The translations under genes and the position numbers were made by a program. The notes beneath the pieces are model-generated. The model was not told where the DNA came from. It was given only the letters and a program-made list of their open reading frames with translations, and ran no database searches. From Rhizobium sp. WYCCWR10014 (lineage in GTDB: Bacteria > Pseudomonadota > Alphaproteobacteria > Rhizobiales > Rhizobiaceae), in contig NZ_LXFU01000029.1 in the NCBI RefSeq assembly GCF_001657485.1, forward strand, positions 62,001 to 126,000: a stretch of 64,000 bases of DNA, read 5' to 3'. Below, one piece after another: positions 28,944 to 38,444 of this stretch (its first letter is position 1; each line of letters starts with the position of its first letter).

Positions 28944-31900
28944 TCACCTCACCCGGTCGCGCGCAAGATCGGTCAGGATACCTGCAGCAACGGTAATACG
29001 CGCGAGATTGGGATCGCCGCCGTCGCTGAGGGTGGAAAGCTCCTCGAGGATACGGTTGATGCGGATACGATCCTGTGCATGCCAGGCTTGAACGGGAAGC
29101 TTTTCCTTGCCGTGATCGGAAAGTGCCGAGATGACGATGTCACGCCTTGCGCTGGCGATCTGGTCGATGCTGCGGGCAAGCGCCAGATTCTCATAATGGT
29201 CTGAGGTGAGGATCCGGCCGCCCGCCGCCAGCAGCCTGCCGATACGGAAGGTCTGCGACACGGCGATGTAGTTCTCGGCGGCGCGCACCAGGGGTTCGCC
29301 GGTGCGCTCGGCAATCTGCATGATCTCCGGCACCAGTGCGAAGATCGGGAGGCCGGCGATCTCGGCCGCGAGTTTTTCGGGCAGGCCCGCCTGGCTGTAC
29401 TCCGCCTGGCGCACGGCGACCTCACTGGCCACCTGTCCGGCGAAGGCGGTTTTGAGCCTCTTCAGGGCCGTCTGCAGCCGGCTAATCACTTCCGCCATAT
29501 CGGCCTTGGTCATGCCCGTTTTTAGCAGCAGGCGCGTCAGCACGACAAAGCTGTGGCTGATCTCCTCGTAGATGCGGTTCTGCATGTCGCCTGATATCTT
29601 GCCGTCCAGGGCGTCCGTCTCGGCCCAGAGGCGGGTCAGGTCGAAACCGTCGCGGGCAACGATTGCGGCGCGCACCACTTCCGGTGCTGAAGCCGCTGTT
29701 GCGTCCATCATGGCGACGGTGAAGCTCGGCCCGCCGCGGTTGATCGCTTCGTTGGCAAGCACGGTCGCGACGATTTCGCGCTTCAGCCGATGGCCGGCGA
29801 TATCGCCGGCATTCGACTTCTGCATCTTCACGGGAAAATAATTGGAAAGGGTCGCGATGAAATAGGGATCATCAGGCAGATCGCTTGCCGCGAGCGCATC
29901 GAAGAGCACGATCTTGGCATAGGACACCAGCACGCCGATTTCCGGCCGCGTCAGTGGTTTGCCGGCCGTATAGCGTTCGGCTAGCGTCTGCTCGTCCGGC
30001 AGCGTCTCGACCTTGCGGTTCAGCTGGCCGGCGCCCTCGAGCACGCTCATGAAACGACCAAGTTCCAGACCGTTTGCCGTCCCCTTGCGCTCCGTCAGCG
30101 AGATAGCCAGTGACTGCAGGTAGTTGTTGCGCAGCACCAGGGTCGCCACTTCGCCGGTCATTGAGGAAAGAAGCTGGTCGCGTTTTGCGCGCGTCAGGCG
30201 TCCGTCATGCATGGCGGCTGCCAGCGCGATCTTGATATTGACCTCGACGTCCGAGGTATTGACGCCGGCCGAGTTGTCGATGGCGTCGGAATTGCAGCGC
30301 CCACCTTTCAGAGCGTAGGCAATGCGGCCTTTCTGGGTAACGCCGAGGTTTGCGCCCTCGCCGATCACCTTGGCGCGCACCTCCACCGCGGTGATGCGGA
30401 TCGGGTCGTTGGCGCGGTCGCCGACTTCGGTGTCGGTTTCGGACGGCGCTTTCACATAGGTGCCGATGCCGCCGAACCAGAGCAGGTCGACCGGGCTCTT
30501 CAGGATCGCCGTCATGATCTCGAAGGGCGTCGCCACAGCCTTGTCGATGCCGATCGCGGCAACCGCTTCCGGCGTCAGCGTGACCGATTTCGCTGCGCGG
30601 GAAATGATCATTGCACCCTTTGACAGCACGCTCTTGTCGAAATCCTGCCAGCTTGAACGCGGCAGGTCGAAGAGCCGTTGGCGTTCCGCCAGCGTCTTTT
30701 CCATATCGGGGTCAGGATCGATGATGATGTCGCGGTGATCGAAGGCGGCAATGAGCCGGATCTTCGGAGAGAGCAGCATGCCGTTGCCGAAGACGTCGCC
30801 CGACATGTCACCGACGCCGGCGACGGTGAAGGGCGTCGTCTGGATGTCGATGTCCATTTCCCGGAAATGGCGTTTCGCGGTTTCCCAGGCGCCGCGGGCG
30901 GTGATGCCCATCTTCTTGTGGTCGTAACCGGCCGAGCCGCCGGAGGCAAAGGCATCGTCCAGCCAGAAGCCGGCTTCCTGCGCCAGTGCATTGGCGGTGT
31001 CGGAAAAGGTCGCGGTGCCCTTGTCGGCGGCGACGACGAAATAGGGATCGTCACCGTCGAGCCTGACGGTATCCTTCGGCGGGACGATATCGGCGCCCGC
31101 TATATTGTCGGTGATCGATAGCAGCGTGCGGATATAGGTCTTGTAAGCCTCGCGGCCGGCATTGAAGATCTCGTCGCGGCTGCCGCCGATGGGAAGTTTC
31201 TTCGGATAGAAGCCACCCTTGGCGCCGACCGGCACGATGACCGCGTTCTTGACCTGCTGCGCCTTGACGAGGCCGAGCACCTCGGTGCGGTAATCCTCGG
31301 CGCGATCCGACCAGCGCAGGCCGCCGCGTGCCACCTTGCCGAAGCGCAGGTGAACGCCTTCCACCTCGACGCCATAGACGAACATCTCGCGGAAGGGTTT
31401 CGGCTGCGGCAAACCGTCGACCAGGTGTGGATCAAGCTTGAAGGCCAGCATCGGCTTCGGCGAACCATCCGGGTTCTTCTGGAAATAATTGGTGCGCAGC
31501 GTCGCATCGACGATATTGACGTAGCGGCGGAGGATACGGTCGTCGTCGAGGCTCGGCACGTCGGCAAGCTCGGCCTCGATCGCCTGGTGCAGTTCGGCAA
31601 GCTTCTTCACGCGAGCCTTCTCGGAAAGCCTGGTGTCGAGTGTGTCATGGAAGAGACGGAAGATAGAAGCGGCGACACCGGGATATTTGTCGAGCGTCGT
31701 GGCGATATAATCCTGCGAATAGGCGATGCCGGCCTGGCGGAGATAACGCGCGTAGGCGCGCAGCACGTTCGTCTCGCGCGCCGAGAGCCCGGCAGAAAGG
31801 ATCAGCCGGTTGAAGCTGTCATTGTCGATCGTGCCGGCGAAGGCGGCAACGAAGCCTTCCTCGAGGGCGGCGCCGTAACGCTGCAGATCGATCTCACCGC

Positions 31901-33719
31901 CATTGCGGGCCTCGAGTTCCATATCGTGCAGCACGACGAGTTTCTTTTCTCCATCGGCGGCCGGCACCCCGATGTCGAAAGTGCGTTCACTGACGACGTT
32001 GAAGCCGAGATTCTCGAGAAGCGGCACGCGGCGCGACAGCGCCAGCTGGCCGCCGGCGTGGAAGATCTTCAAGGAAAGGATGCGACCCTGTTCTTCCTGA
32101 CGATGGTAGAACTGGATGCGCAGCGGTTCGCCGGCGGCGCAGGCACCGATATCGGCGAGGTCGGCCACGGTTTCCTCCGGAGTGAAGGAATCCTGGAAGG
32201 CCTGGTCGACGGATATCTTCGGGGCCTTGGCGCCGGCCAGCGCCTCGAAACGGTCGTCCCAGCGGGCCGTGATTTCGCGGATCACCTGCTCGAGCTTTGC
32301 CTGCGGAATGCGTGGCGTCTTGCCGCCCGAGCGGCCGATGATGAAATGCACGCGCGCCACGCCGCCTTCCGGGAAAGCCGGGTAATAGGCGGAGACGCGG
32401 CCGTCATAGACAGTTTTCAGATAAGTGCCGATCCGTTCGCGGACGATCGAGTCATATTCCTCGCGCGGCACGTAGATGATCACCGAGACGAAGCGGTCGA
32501 AATGGTCGATGCGCGGCAGGACGCGGACGCGCGGCCGATCGGCCAAGTCGTTGATCTGTTCAGCAAAACTTGCAAGCAGCGTCGTGTCGATCTGGAAAAG
32601 ATCGTCGCGCGGATAGGATTCCAGCGTGTTGTCGAGCATGCGGCCGGAATGGCTCATCGGGTCGAAGCCGAAATGTTCCTTCACCTTCTCGATCTTGGAA
32701 CGCAGCAGTGGGATTTCGGAGGCGAGCGAGGTATAGGCGGTCGAGGTGAAAAGGCCGACGATGCGCAGCTCGCCGGTGACGTTGCCCTCAGCGTCGAAGC
32801 GCTTAACGCCGACATAATCCATATAGGCCCGGCGATGGACGATCGATTTAACATTCGCCTTGGTGACGATCAGGAAGTCGGGGCCGTCGAGGAAGGCAAG
32901 GATCTCAGGCGTCGTCGTCACGGCGTCCTTGCCGGTGCGCAGCACCAGAACATCGGGATTGGAAAGGATGCCGAGGCCTGCACCCTTGTCGCGTTCGACC
33001 CTGGCATCGGTCCCCTTGCCGGAATAGACATATTCCCGCATGCCGAGGAAAGTGAAATTCTCATCGCGCAGCCAGGTCAGGAAAGCGACGGCTTCGTCGC
33101 GATCGACCTTCTTCCGGCTGGCGCCATTGGCCGCGAGTTCGGCGATCACTCCGTCGATCTTGGAAAGCATCGGCTTCCAGTCGGAAACCGACAGGCGGAC
33201 CTGTTCGAGGACTTTTTCGATGCGTTTGACGAGATCGGCGGCCTGGGCGGAGTTGAGGGGCGCAACATGAAGCTGGATATGGCTGACGCGGTTGGCCGGA
33301 TCGCTCGGGTGATCGGCGGAATACGTCGTCGGCGCCTTGCCCTTTTCCATGACCAGGATGGGATGCACGGCCATGAACAGGTCGCGATAGGTGCTCGTCA
33401 CTTCGCCCATGACCGATTCAAATAGAAAAGGCATGTTCTGATCGGTGACTGAAAGCACCGAGACGGCGATGCCATCAGGCGTCACATCAGCAATCGTGTC
33501 GATGCTGACGCGGGGCGCCTTGCCGTTCCAGGCGCCGAGTTCCTTTGCCGAATGCACCGCGGAGAGCGCCAGCATTTCCGGCGTATAGAGTTCGAGATCG
33601 TCATTGCTTGCCCGGCCGAAGAGAATTTCCGGATCGAGATGCGCCTCGCCTGTCGCCTTGGCGATCTTGCGCGCGCTTTCGATCTGCTTTTCCCGTTTCG
33701 GATTGTTTCTGGCAGCCAT
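28944..33719 (-). CDS. gdh: NAD-specific glutamate dehydrogenase, large (~180 kDa) type
   Basis: Oxidatively deaminates glutamate to 2-oxoglutarate. At 1591 residues it belongs to the large bacterial NAD-GDH class, with a long N-terminal regulatory region containing ACT-like stretches, the catalytic core (LRWSDRAEDYRTEVLGLVKA, NAVIVPVGAKGGF) and a Rossmann part (FGGIGTYVKA), then a long C-terminal helical domain. ATG 33719 has AGGGAGG upstream. It is the largest gene in the window, diverges from the pyridoxal kinase gene, and is followed by the UMF1 transporter. It serves glutamate catabolism rather than ammonia assimilation (family knowledge). Confidence 0.96.
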   Translation of the reverse strand: MAARNNPKREKQIESARKIAKATGEAHLDPEILFGRASNDDLELYTPEMLALSAVHSAKELGAWNGKAPRVSIDTIADVTPDGIAVSVLSVTDQNMPFLFESVMGEVTSTYRDLFMAVHPILVMEKGKAPTTYSADHPSDPANRVSHIQLHVAPLNSAQAADLVKRIEKVLEQVRLSVSDWKPMLSKIDGVIAELAANGASRKKVDRDEAVAFLTWLRDENFTFLGMREYVYSGKGTDARVERDKGAGLGILSNPDVLVLRTGKDAVTTTPEILAFLDGPDFLIVTKANVKSIVHRRAYMDYVGVKRFDAEGNVTGELRIVGLFTSTAYTSLASEIPLLRSKIEKVKEHFGFDPMSHSGRMLDNTLESYPRDDLFQIDTTLLASFAEQINDLADRPRVRVLPRIDHFDRFVSVIIYVPREEYDSIVRERIGTYLKTVYDGRVSAYYPAFPEGGVARVHFIIGRSGGKTPRIPQAKLEQVIREITARWDDRFEALAGAKAPKISVDQAFQDSFTPEETVADLADIGACAAGEPLRIQFYHRQEEQGRILSLKIFHAGGQLALSRRVPLLENLGFNVVSERTFDIGVPAADGEKKLVVLHDMELEARNGGEIDLQRYGAALEEGFVAAFAGTIDNDSFNRLILSAGLSARETNVLRAYARYLRQAGIAYSQDYIATTLDKYPGVAASIFRLFHDTLDTRLSEKARVKKLAELHQAIEAELADVPSLDDDRILRRYVNIVDATLRTNYFQKNPDGSPKPMLAFKLDPHLVDGLPQPKPFREMFVYGVEVEGVHLRFGKVARGGLRWSDRAEDYRTEVLGLVKAQQVKNAVIVPVGAKGGFYPKKLPIGGSRDEIFNAGREAYKTYIRTLLSITDNIAGADIVPPKDTVRLDGDDPYFVVAADKGTATFSDTANALAQEAGFWLDDAFASGGSAGYDHKKMGITARGAWETAKRHFREMDIDIQTTPFTVAGVGDMSGDVFGNGMLLSPKIRLIAAFDHRDIIIDPDPDMEKTLAERQRLFDLPRSSWQDFDKSVLSKGAMIISRAAKSVTLTPEAVAAIGIDKAVATPFEIMTAILKSPVDLLWFGGIGTYVKAPSETDTEVGDRANDPIRITAVEVRAKVIGEGANLGVTQKGRIAYALKGGRCNSDAIDNSAGVNTSDVEVNIKIALAAAMHDGRLTRAKRDQLLSSMTGEVATLVLRNNYLQSLAISLTERKGTANGLELGRFMSVLEGAGQLNRKVETLPDEQTLAERYTAGKPLTRPEIGVLVSYAKIVLFDALAASDLPDDPYFIATLSNYFPVKMQKSNAGDIAGHRLKREIVATVLANEAINRGGPSFTVAMMDATAASAPEVVRAAIVARDGFDLTRLWAETDALDGKISGDMQNRIYEEISHSFVVLTRLLLKTGMTKADMAEVISRLQTALKRLKTAFAGQVASEVAVRQAEYSQAGLPEKLAAEIAGLPIFALVPEIMQIAERTGEPLVRAAENYIAVSQTFRIGRLLAAGGRILTSDHYENLALARSIDQIASARRDIVISALSDHGKEKLPVQAWHAQDRIRINRILEELSTLSDGGDPNLARITVAAGILTDLARDRVR

Positions 33720-33995
33720 GGATCGCCTCCCTCAATGTCTGATTTTTCGCAAGCTAGCAGAAGATTCTTCGAAAAAATCTCTAAAAGAGCGGTCCGAAGG
33801 ATTGTTTTGACGCTTTTTTGGCGCTGGAAAAGAGAAATCGTAAGAGATTTTCAGCTTTCTTCGCCAAGCGAAAGCGAAAGTCCCGTCTTCCGGTTTTTCG
33901 TTCCGCCGAACATTTCCACGCCCGCATGAAGAATGGTTGACAGCGTGGCGTCAAAAAGATCATCAAACGCGGTCATCATTCGGATCTTGGATATC
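33720..33995. other. Divergent region gdh / pdxY
   Basis: This 276 bp gap is notably A/T-rich for this genome and should carry both promoters. It contains a widely spaced 9-bp inverted repeat AAAATCTCT (33774-33782) and AGAGATTTT (33843-33851), whose significance is unclear. No known operator recognised. Confidence 0.4.
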
Positions 33996-34871
33996 ATGTC
34001 GGAAAATGCAGCGGGCGCAGTCATCGTCATTTCCAGCCATGTGGTGCGGGGCTCGGTCGGAAACCGGGCCGCCGTCTTTGCGCTGGAGACGCTCGGTCAT
34101 CCGGTCTGGGCCCTGCCGACCATCGTGCTGCCCTGGCATCCCGGCCACGGCCGCTCGACGCGGCTAACTTTTGCGGAAGCGGATTTCGACGCGGCAATCG
34201 ACGATCTGATCCGCGCGCCCTGGATCGGCGAAGTCAAGGCGGTGCTTTCGGGCTATTTCGGCAATGCAGCCCAGGCGCGCTCCGTCGCCCGGCTGATCGG
34301 TGCGCTAAGGCAAAACAATCCCGAGCTGCTCTATGTCTGCGATCCCGTCATGGGCGATCTCGGCGGCCTTTACGTGCCGGAAGCGACCGCGGAGGCCATT
34401 CGCGACCATCTCATTCCGCTCGCCTCGCTGGCAACGCCGAACCGCTACGAACTCGCATGGCTTTCGGGGGCAGCCCTTGAAGACAACAGCGCGATCATGG
34501 AGGCGGCGCTCGCGCTCGGACCATCGCGCATGCTCGTCACTTCGGCGGTGCCGATGATGGCGGGCGGTACCGGCAATCTCTATCTTTCCGGCCGCCACGC
34601 CCTTCTTGCCGAGCATCGCGTCGTCGACAACCCGCCGAATGGTCTCGGCGACCTCATCGCCGCCGTCTTCCTGTCGCGCCTGCTTTCCGGGATCGAGGAC
34701 GAAAAGGCGCTGCAGCTTGCCACCGCCAGCGTCTTCGAGGTGCTTGCGCGTGCCGTCAAGCGGGGCAGCAACGAGTTGATGCTGGCAAGCGATGCTTCCA
34801 GCCTTTCGACGCCGATGGCCATGGTGCAGATGCGCCGGCTCGTGCATCCGGCGCAGCGGCGGAAAAAATGA
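33996..34871 (+). CDS. pdxY: Pyridoxal kinase
   Basis: Phosphorylates pyridoxal in the vitamin B6 salvage pathway. The 291-residue ribokinase-fold protein has SSHVVRGSVGNRAA near the N-terminus, the YVCDPVMGDLGGLYVPE substrate/phosphate segment and the anion-hole/catalytic loop NPPNGLGDLIAAVFLSRL. The usual GTGD is GLGD here. ATG 33996 (MSENAAGAVIVISS) is preferred to the unconserved upstream frame from 33933. Confidence 0.93.
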   Translation: MSENAAGAVIVISSHVVRGSVGNRAAVFALETLGHPVWALPTIVLPWHPGHGRSTRLTFAEADFDAAIDDLIRAPWIGEVKAVLSGYFGNAAQARSVARLIGALRQNNPELLYVCDPVMGDLGGLYVPEATAEAIRDHLIPLASLATPNRYELAWLSGAALEDNSAIMEAALALGPSRMLVTSAVPMMAGGTGNLYLSGRHALLAEHRVVDNPPNGLGDLIAAVFLSRLLSGIEDEKALQLATASVFEVLARAVKRGSNELMLASDASSLSTPMAMVQMRRLVHPAQRRKK

Positions 34872-34942
34872 CGCATTTGCCAATGCGCTCATTTTGCGGT
34901 GCAGCAGTTGATCTTGTCTTCGGCGCGCGCTAATCCAGAAGC

Positions 34943-35584
34943 ATGCAGCGTTTTCCAAATCCCCTTCTGGACGGCTATCGCAACTTTATGAACGGGCGTT
35001 ATGCCGACGCCCGCGACAGGTATCGGCAGCTGGCCGAAAACGGTCAGAGTCCCCATACGCTTGTCATTGCCTGTTCGGATTCTCGCGCGGCGCCGGAGCT
35101 GATCTTCGATGCCGGCCCGGGCGAATTGTTCGTCATCCGCAACGTCGCCAACATGGTGCCGCCTTACGAGCCGGACGGTCATTTTCATTCGACCTCGGCC
35201 GCACTCGAATTTGCCGTGCAGGTGCTGAAGGTCTCGGATATCGTCGTGATGGGCCATGGCCGCTGCGGCGGCATCCGCTCAGCGCTCGATCCAAATGCCG
35301 AGCCATTGTCGCCCGGCGATTTCATCGGCCGCTGGATGTCGCTGGTCAAACCCGCCGCCGAGCAGATCCAGAGCAACGACGTGATGACGGCCGCCGAGCG
35401 GCAGACGGCGCTGGAGCGTGTCTCCATCCGCAATTCGATCAACAATCTCAGAAGCTTTCCCGACATCAAGGCGCTCGAGGAGGCGGGAAAGATTCATCTC
35501 CACGGCGCCTGGTTCGACATTTCGACCGGTGAACTCTGGGTCATGGACGCCGAGACACGCGACTTCATTCGTCCCGAAATCTAG
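34943..35584 (+). CDS. Beta-class carbonic anhydrase
   Basis: Interconverts CO2 and bicarbonate in the cytoplasm. The 213 residues carry all zinc-site residues of the beta class: C44, D46 and R48 in ACSDSR, and H105 and C108 in MGHGRCGG. ATG 34943 starts MQRFPNPLLDGYRNF, a family-typical N-terminus. The gene may be co-transcribed with pdxY 71 bp upstream. Confidence 0.96.
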   Translation: MQRFPNPLLDGYRNFMNGRYADARDRYRQLAENGQSPHTLVIACSDSRAAPELIFDAGPGELFVIRNVANMVPPYEPDGHFHSTSAALEFAVQVLKVSDIVVMGHGRCGGIRSALDPNAEPLSPGDFIGRWMSLVKPAAEQIQSNDVMTAAERQTALERVSIRNSINNLRSFPDIKALEEAGKIHLHGAWFDISTGELWVMDAETRDFIRPEI

Positions 35585-35680
35585 GGACATGCCAGTTTAT
35601 CAGTTTTTTAAGGATTGTTGCTAAGCTCGCCGTCAATTGGTCGCGCACGACCGACGTTTTGATCACCGTGGCGATTGGCG

Positions 35681-37300
35681 ATGAAGTTCGAAACCATCAA
35701 AAGGGTTATCCTGGCCGCCATCATGCTGCCCTTCGTCTTCATGCTCATTGAAGGCGTCGTCGTCATACGCTCTTCGGTCAATCAATACTGGAACCTCGAA
35801 AAGGACCGGCAGTTCGCCGATGTGCTTGCCCGTGGCGGGTCGATCGCCGCCACGGAGATTCTGACTGAGATTGGCGCCACCCGCCGCTACCTCGCACATC
35901 CCAGCAGCAGGACTGCCATCGACATGCAGCAAAGCCGGGTGACGCTCGATCGCGAACGCCACGCTTTTTATGCCAGCCTGCCCTCCCGCGATGCGCTCGA
36001 CGAGGGGCTCGTCGGCGAATTATCGATTCTCAGCCTTGCCTATAGCCGCATCGTCGCGGCGCGCAGCGCCGTCGACCAGGGGCGTTATGCCGGCAGTGAT
36101 CCCGGTTCCATCTACTGGTATGCGGCTCTCAAGCAGCTTGCCGTCGTCGATGCGCTTTCGCCGCTGATCAGCGATCCGGTGCTGCTTGAGAAATCCAATC
36201 AGCTGATGGGTATCCTGCTGACCTATTACGGCGAAAGGCTGATCACCGGGATCGGCACCCGTTATCTCAACCAAGGGGCTTCCGCCAGATTGCCGGTGGA
36301 GCTCTTCGTACAGGGCAAGGTCATGCTCGGCGAGGGCATGGATCACATGGTCTTCCATTCCTCTGCGCCGGTCGTGCGCAACATCGTTGCTTATCTCGGC
36401 CGCAGCAGCCAGGTGAAGGCGAATGCTATCACCGATGCCATTCTCGCCGGATCGCGGCCGACACCCGCCGTGCATGACGTCTGGGCCGCCGCGCAGAGCG
36501 AGCGCATGAGCTTCCTGCAGCAGAAGATGATCGAGGCCGCAAAGGATATTCACGAGACCGGCGAAAACCTTTCGACGCGCTCGCACATACACCTGACGCG
36601 GATTCTGGCGCTGTGTGCCGGCCTGCTGATACTCGCCACATTGGTGCTGCTGCTGGCGGCAAAGGGCCTGCGCCTGATCGACCGACTGACCCAGGATCGG
36701 GAGGCGCTTGTGGGCGAGTTGCGCAGCGCCGCCCAGACCGATCTTCTGACCGGCCTTTACAACAGGCGCGGCTTCGAGGTCGCCGCATCCGCACTTCTCA
36801 CACAGGCCGAGCACGGATCACGCTGGATTTCCGTCGTGCTGTTCGACCTCGATCATTTCAAGAAGATCAACGACGTGCACGGGCATGACGCCGGCGATGC
36901 CGTGCTCCGGCATGTCGCGGGCGTCGCGCGTGAGAATTTTCGTTCCTTCGATCTGCTGGTGCGCCATGGCGGCGAGGAGTTCCTGGCGCTTCTGCCGGAT
37001 TCGACGCCTGACGATGCTGCAATCGTTGCCGAGCGTGTGCGGCTGGCGATAGAGGCGGCGGAAATCCCCCTGCCGAGCAGCGATGTTCTCAAGGTGACGG
37101 CAAGTTTCGGATGCGCCGGACGGGCAAATGAAGCCACCAACCGGAACTTCGAGGATCTGGTCAAGCGCGCCGACTTGGCGCTTTACGCCGCCAAGGCCTC
37201 CGGCCGCAATTGCGTCGTCTCGGGACCAATCATGCCGGTTCCGGTGCAGGAGGAGCGACGCAAGGCGGCGTCCGGCGGCGGCTTTGATTCCCGCATATGA
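35681..37300 (+). CDS. Membrane-bound diguanylate cyclase with an uncharacterised sensor domain
   Basis: Makes the second messenger cyclic di-GMP. The 539-residue protein has a transmembrane helix near residues 7-28, a roughly 280-residue extracytoplasmic helical region of no recognised family, a second transmembrane helix (about 309-328) and a C-terminal GGDEF domain. The active site is GGEEF at about 430-434, and an allosteric I-site RSFD lies five residues before it, so product inhibition is expected. No EAL or HD-GYP domain. ATG 35681 is favoured over the TTG at 35675. Confidence 0.92.
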   Translation: MKFETIKRVILAAIMLPFVFMLIEGVVVIRSSVNQYWNLEKDRQFADVLARGGSIAATEILTEIGATRRYLAHPSSRTAIDMQQSRVTLDRERHAFYASLPSRDALDEGLVGELSILSLAYSRIVAARSAVDQGRYAGSDPGSIYWYAALKQLAVVDALSPLISDPVLLEKSNQLMGILLTYYGERLITGIGTRYLNQGASARLPVELFVQGKVMLGEGMDHMVFHSSAPVVRNIVAYLGRSSQVKANAITDAILAGSRPTPAVHDVWAAAQSERMSFLQQKMIEAAKDIHETGENLSTRSHIHLTRILALCAGLLILATLVLLLAAKGLRLIDRLTQDREALVGELRSAAQTDLLTGLYNRRGFEVAASALLTQAEHGSRWISVVLFDLDHFKKINDVHGHDAGDAVLRHVAGVARENFRSFDLLVRHGGEEFLALLPDSTPDDAAIVAERVRLAIEAAEIPLPSSDVLKVTASFGCAGRANEATNRNFEDLVKRADLALYAAKASGRNCVVSGPIMPVPVQEERRKAASGGGFDSRI

Positions 37301-37328
37301 AAAACGCCGCATATCGCAGCGGCGTTTT
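37301..37328. terminator. Bidirectional terminator between diguanylate cyclase and transglycosylase genes
   Basis: AAAACGCCGC and GCGGCGTTTT form a perfect stem including the A/T tails, directly after the stop codon of the plus-strand gene and before the minus-strand gene end at 37346. Confidence 0.85.
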
Positions 37329-37345
37329 GGCGTATTCTATCGGGC

Positions 37346-38167
37346 CTATTTGCCGTCGATCTGCTGACCGATATAGGCGATCGCCTGCTGGTAGACGCTG
37401 GCGGCGTTCCAGCCCTGGATGGCCACGAAATTCGGCTCTCCTGGCTGATAGCCGGCGCCGGCGCGCCAGCCGTGGCCCTTGAGGAAATTCGCCGTCGAGG
37501 CCAGTGCATCGGCGCGGGAACCGACCATGTCAACGCGGCCGTTGCCGTCGCCGTCGGCGCCGAAGCGCACCACGTTGCGCGGCAGAAACTGCGTCTGGCC
37601 GATTTCACCATGGGCAGCGCCCTTGGCCTGCGGGCTCAGATAACCCTCGGAGACGAGCTGGAGTGCTGCATAGAGCTGGTCGGTGAAATATTGCGAACGA
37701 CGGCAGTCATAGGCAAGGGTCGAAACAGCCGACAGCGTATGCTGGTTGCCCATATAGCTGCCGAAACCGGTCTCCATGCCCCAGATCGCAATCAGCGGGC
37801 CGGCCGGAACGCCGAAACGGCGCTCGATCGAGGCAAAAAGCGCCTGATTGGCGGCCTTCATGCTGCGGCCGCGGGAGATGATCGCGGCACCGCCGCGCTT
37901 TTGCATGAAAGCGTCGAAGGAGAGCTTGAAGCTCTTCTGGCCGCGGTCGGCGGCAATCGTCGGCCTGTTGTAATTGACGTTGGCAAAGGCGCGATCGAGG
38001 ACCGAGCGGCTGACGCCGTTTGCTGCTGCTTCCTGCTTGAAGTCGGCGACCCATGCACCGAAACCGCTGCTATTATTGCCGCATTGAGCGCCCTGGGCCG
38101 CTGCCGGCAGCGCGTGGAGGATGCCCGCCGCCGTAAACGCCGCCAGAAAGAATGTTGTCATGCGCAT
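37346..38167 (-). CDS. Lytic murein transglycosylase (MltB-like)
   Basis: Cleaves peptidoglycan glycan strands with formation of anhydromuropeptides. The 273-residue product has a signal peptide (FFLAAFTAAGILHALPAAAQ, cleavage near residue 25), and an SLT-like domain with the catalytic glutamate E132 in IWGMETGFGSYMG and the downstream GQTQFLPRNVVRFG. There is no lipobox cysteine at the cleavage site, so it should be soluble in the periplasm. Shorter than E. coli MltB; it lacks a C-terminal peptidoglycan-binding domain. Confidence 0.92.
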   Translation of the reverse strand: MRMTTFFLAAFTAAGILHALPAAAQGAQCGNNSSGFGAWVADFKQEAAANGVSRSVLDRAFANVNYNRPTIAADRGQKSFKLSFDAFMQKRGGAAIISRGRSMKAANQALFASIERRFGVPAGPLIAIWGMETGFGSYMGNQHTLSAVSTLAYDCRRSQYFTDQLYAALQLVSEGYLSPQAKGAAHGEIGQTQFLPRNVVRFGADGDGNGRVDMVGSRADALASTANFLKGHGWRAGAGYQPGEPNFVAIQGWNAASVYQQAIAYIGQQIDGK

Positions 38168-38387
38168 GAGAAACCCCGCTTCCGATCTACTGAAGCGCGC
38201 CGCGGCCGATCGGGGCCATGCGACGCGCTCAAAGTCTTCGTTCTGTTCATGTCGCTGTCCCGAACCGCTGCACGGTTTTGGACGGCATGCCTTGGCTTGA
38301 TGCCGGGCAGAATGCCAGCCAAAGGCGATCTTGTCACGACCACCTTTTTCAGCAAGCGCTTATGGACAGAAGCGTCCACAATTCGCC
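38168..38387. other. Upstream region of the transglycosylase gene
   Basis: 220 bp between the transglycosylase start and the asd terminator. It presumably contains the transglycosylase promoter; no specific element recognised. Confidence 0.35.
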
Positions 38388-38419
38388 AAAAGCCCTGCCT
38401 TCATCATCAGCAGGGCTTT
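38388..38419 (-). terminator. Terminator of asd
   Basis: On the minus strand AAAGCCCTGC pairs with GCAGGGCTTTT, an 10-bp stem ending in a short T-run, located 26 bp after the asd stop. Confidence 0.75.
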
Positions 38420-38444
38420 AGCATATTATGGTTTACAAATGGTA

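Noticed and set aside
31350..33425. A 691-codon open frame on the plus strand opposite gdh
   Set aside because: It is antisense to a well-supported 1591-residue enzyme; its Arg/Gly/Asp-rich composition is typical of a shadow frame in high-GC DNA and no motif is seen.
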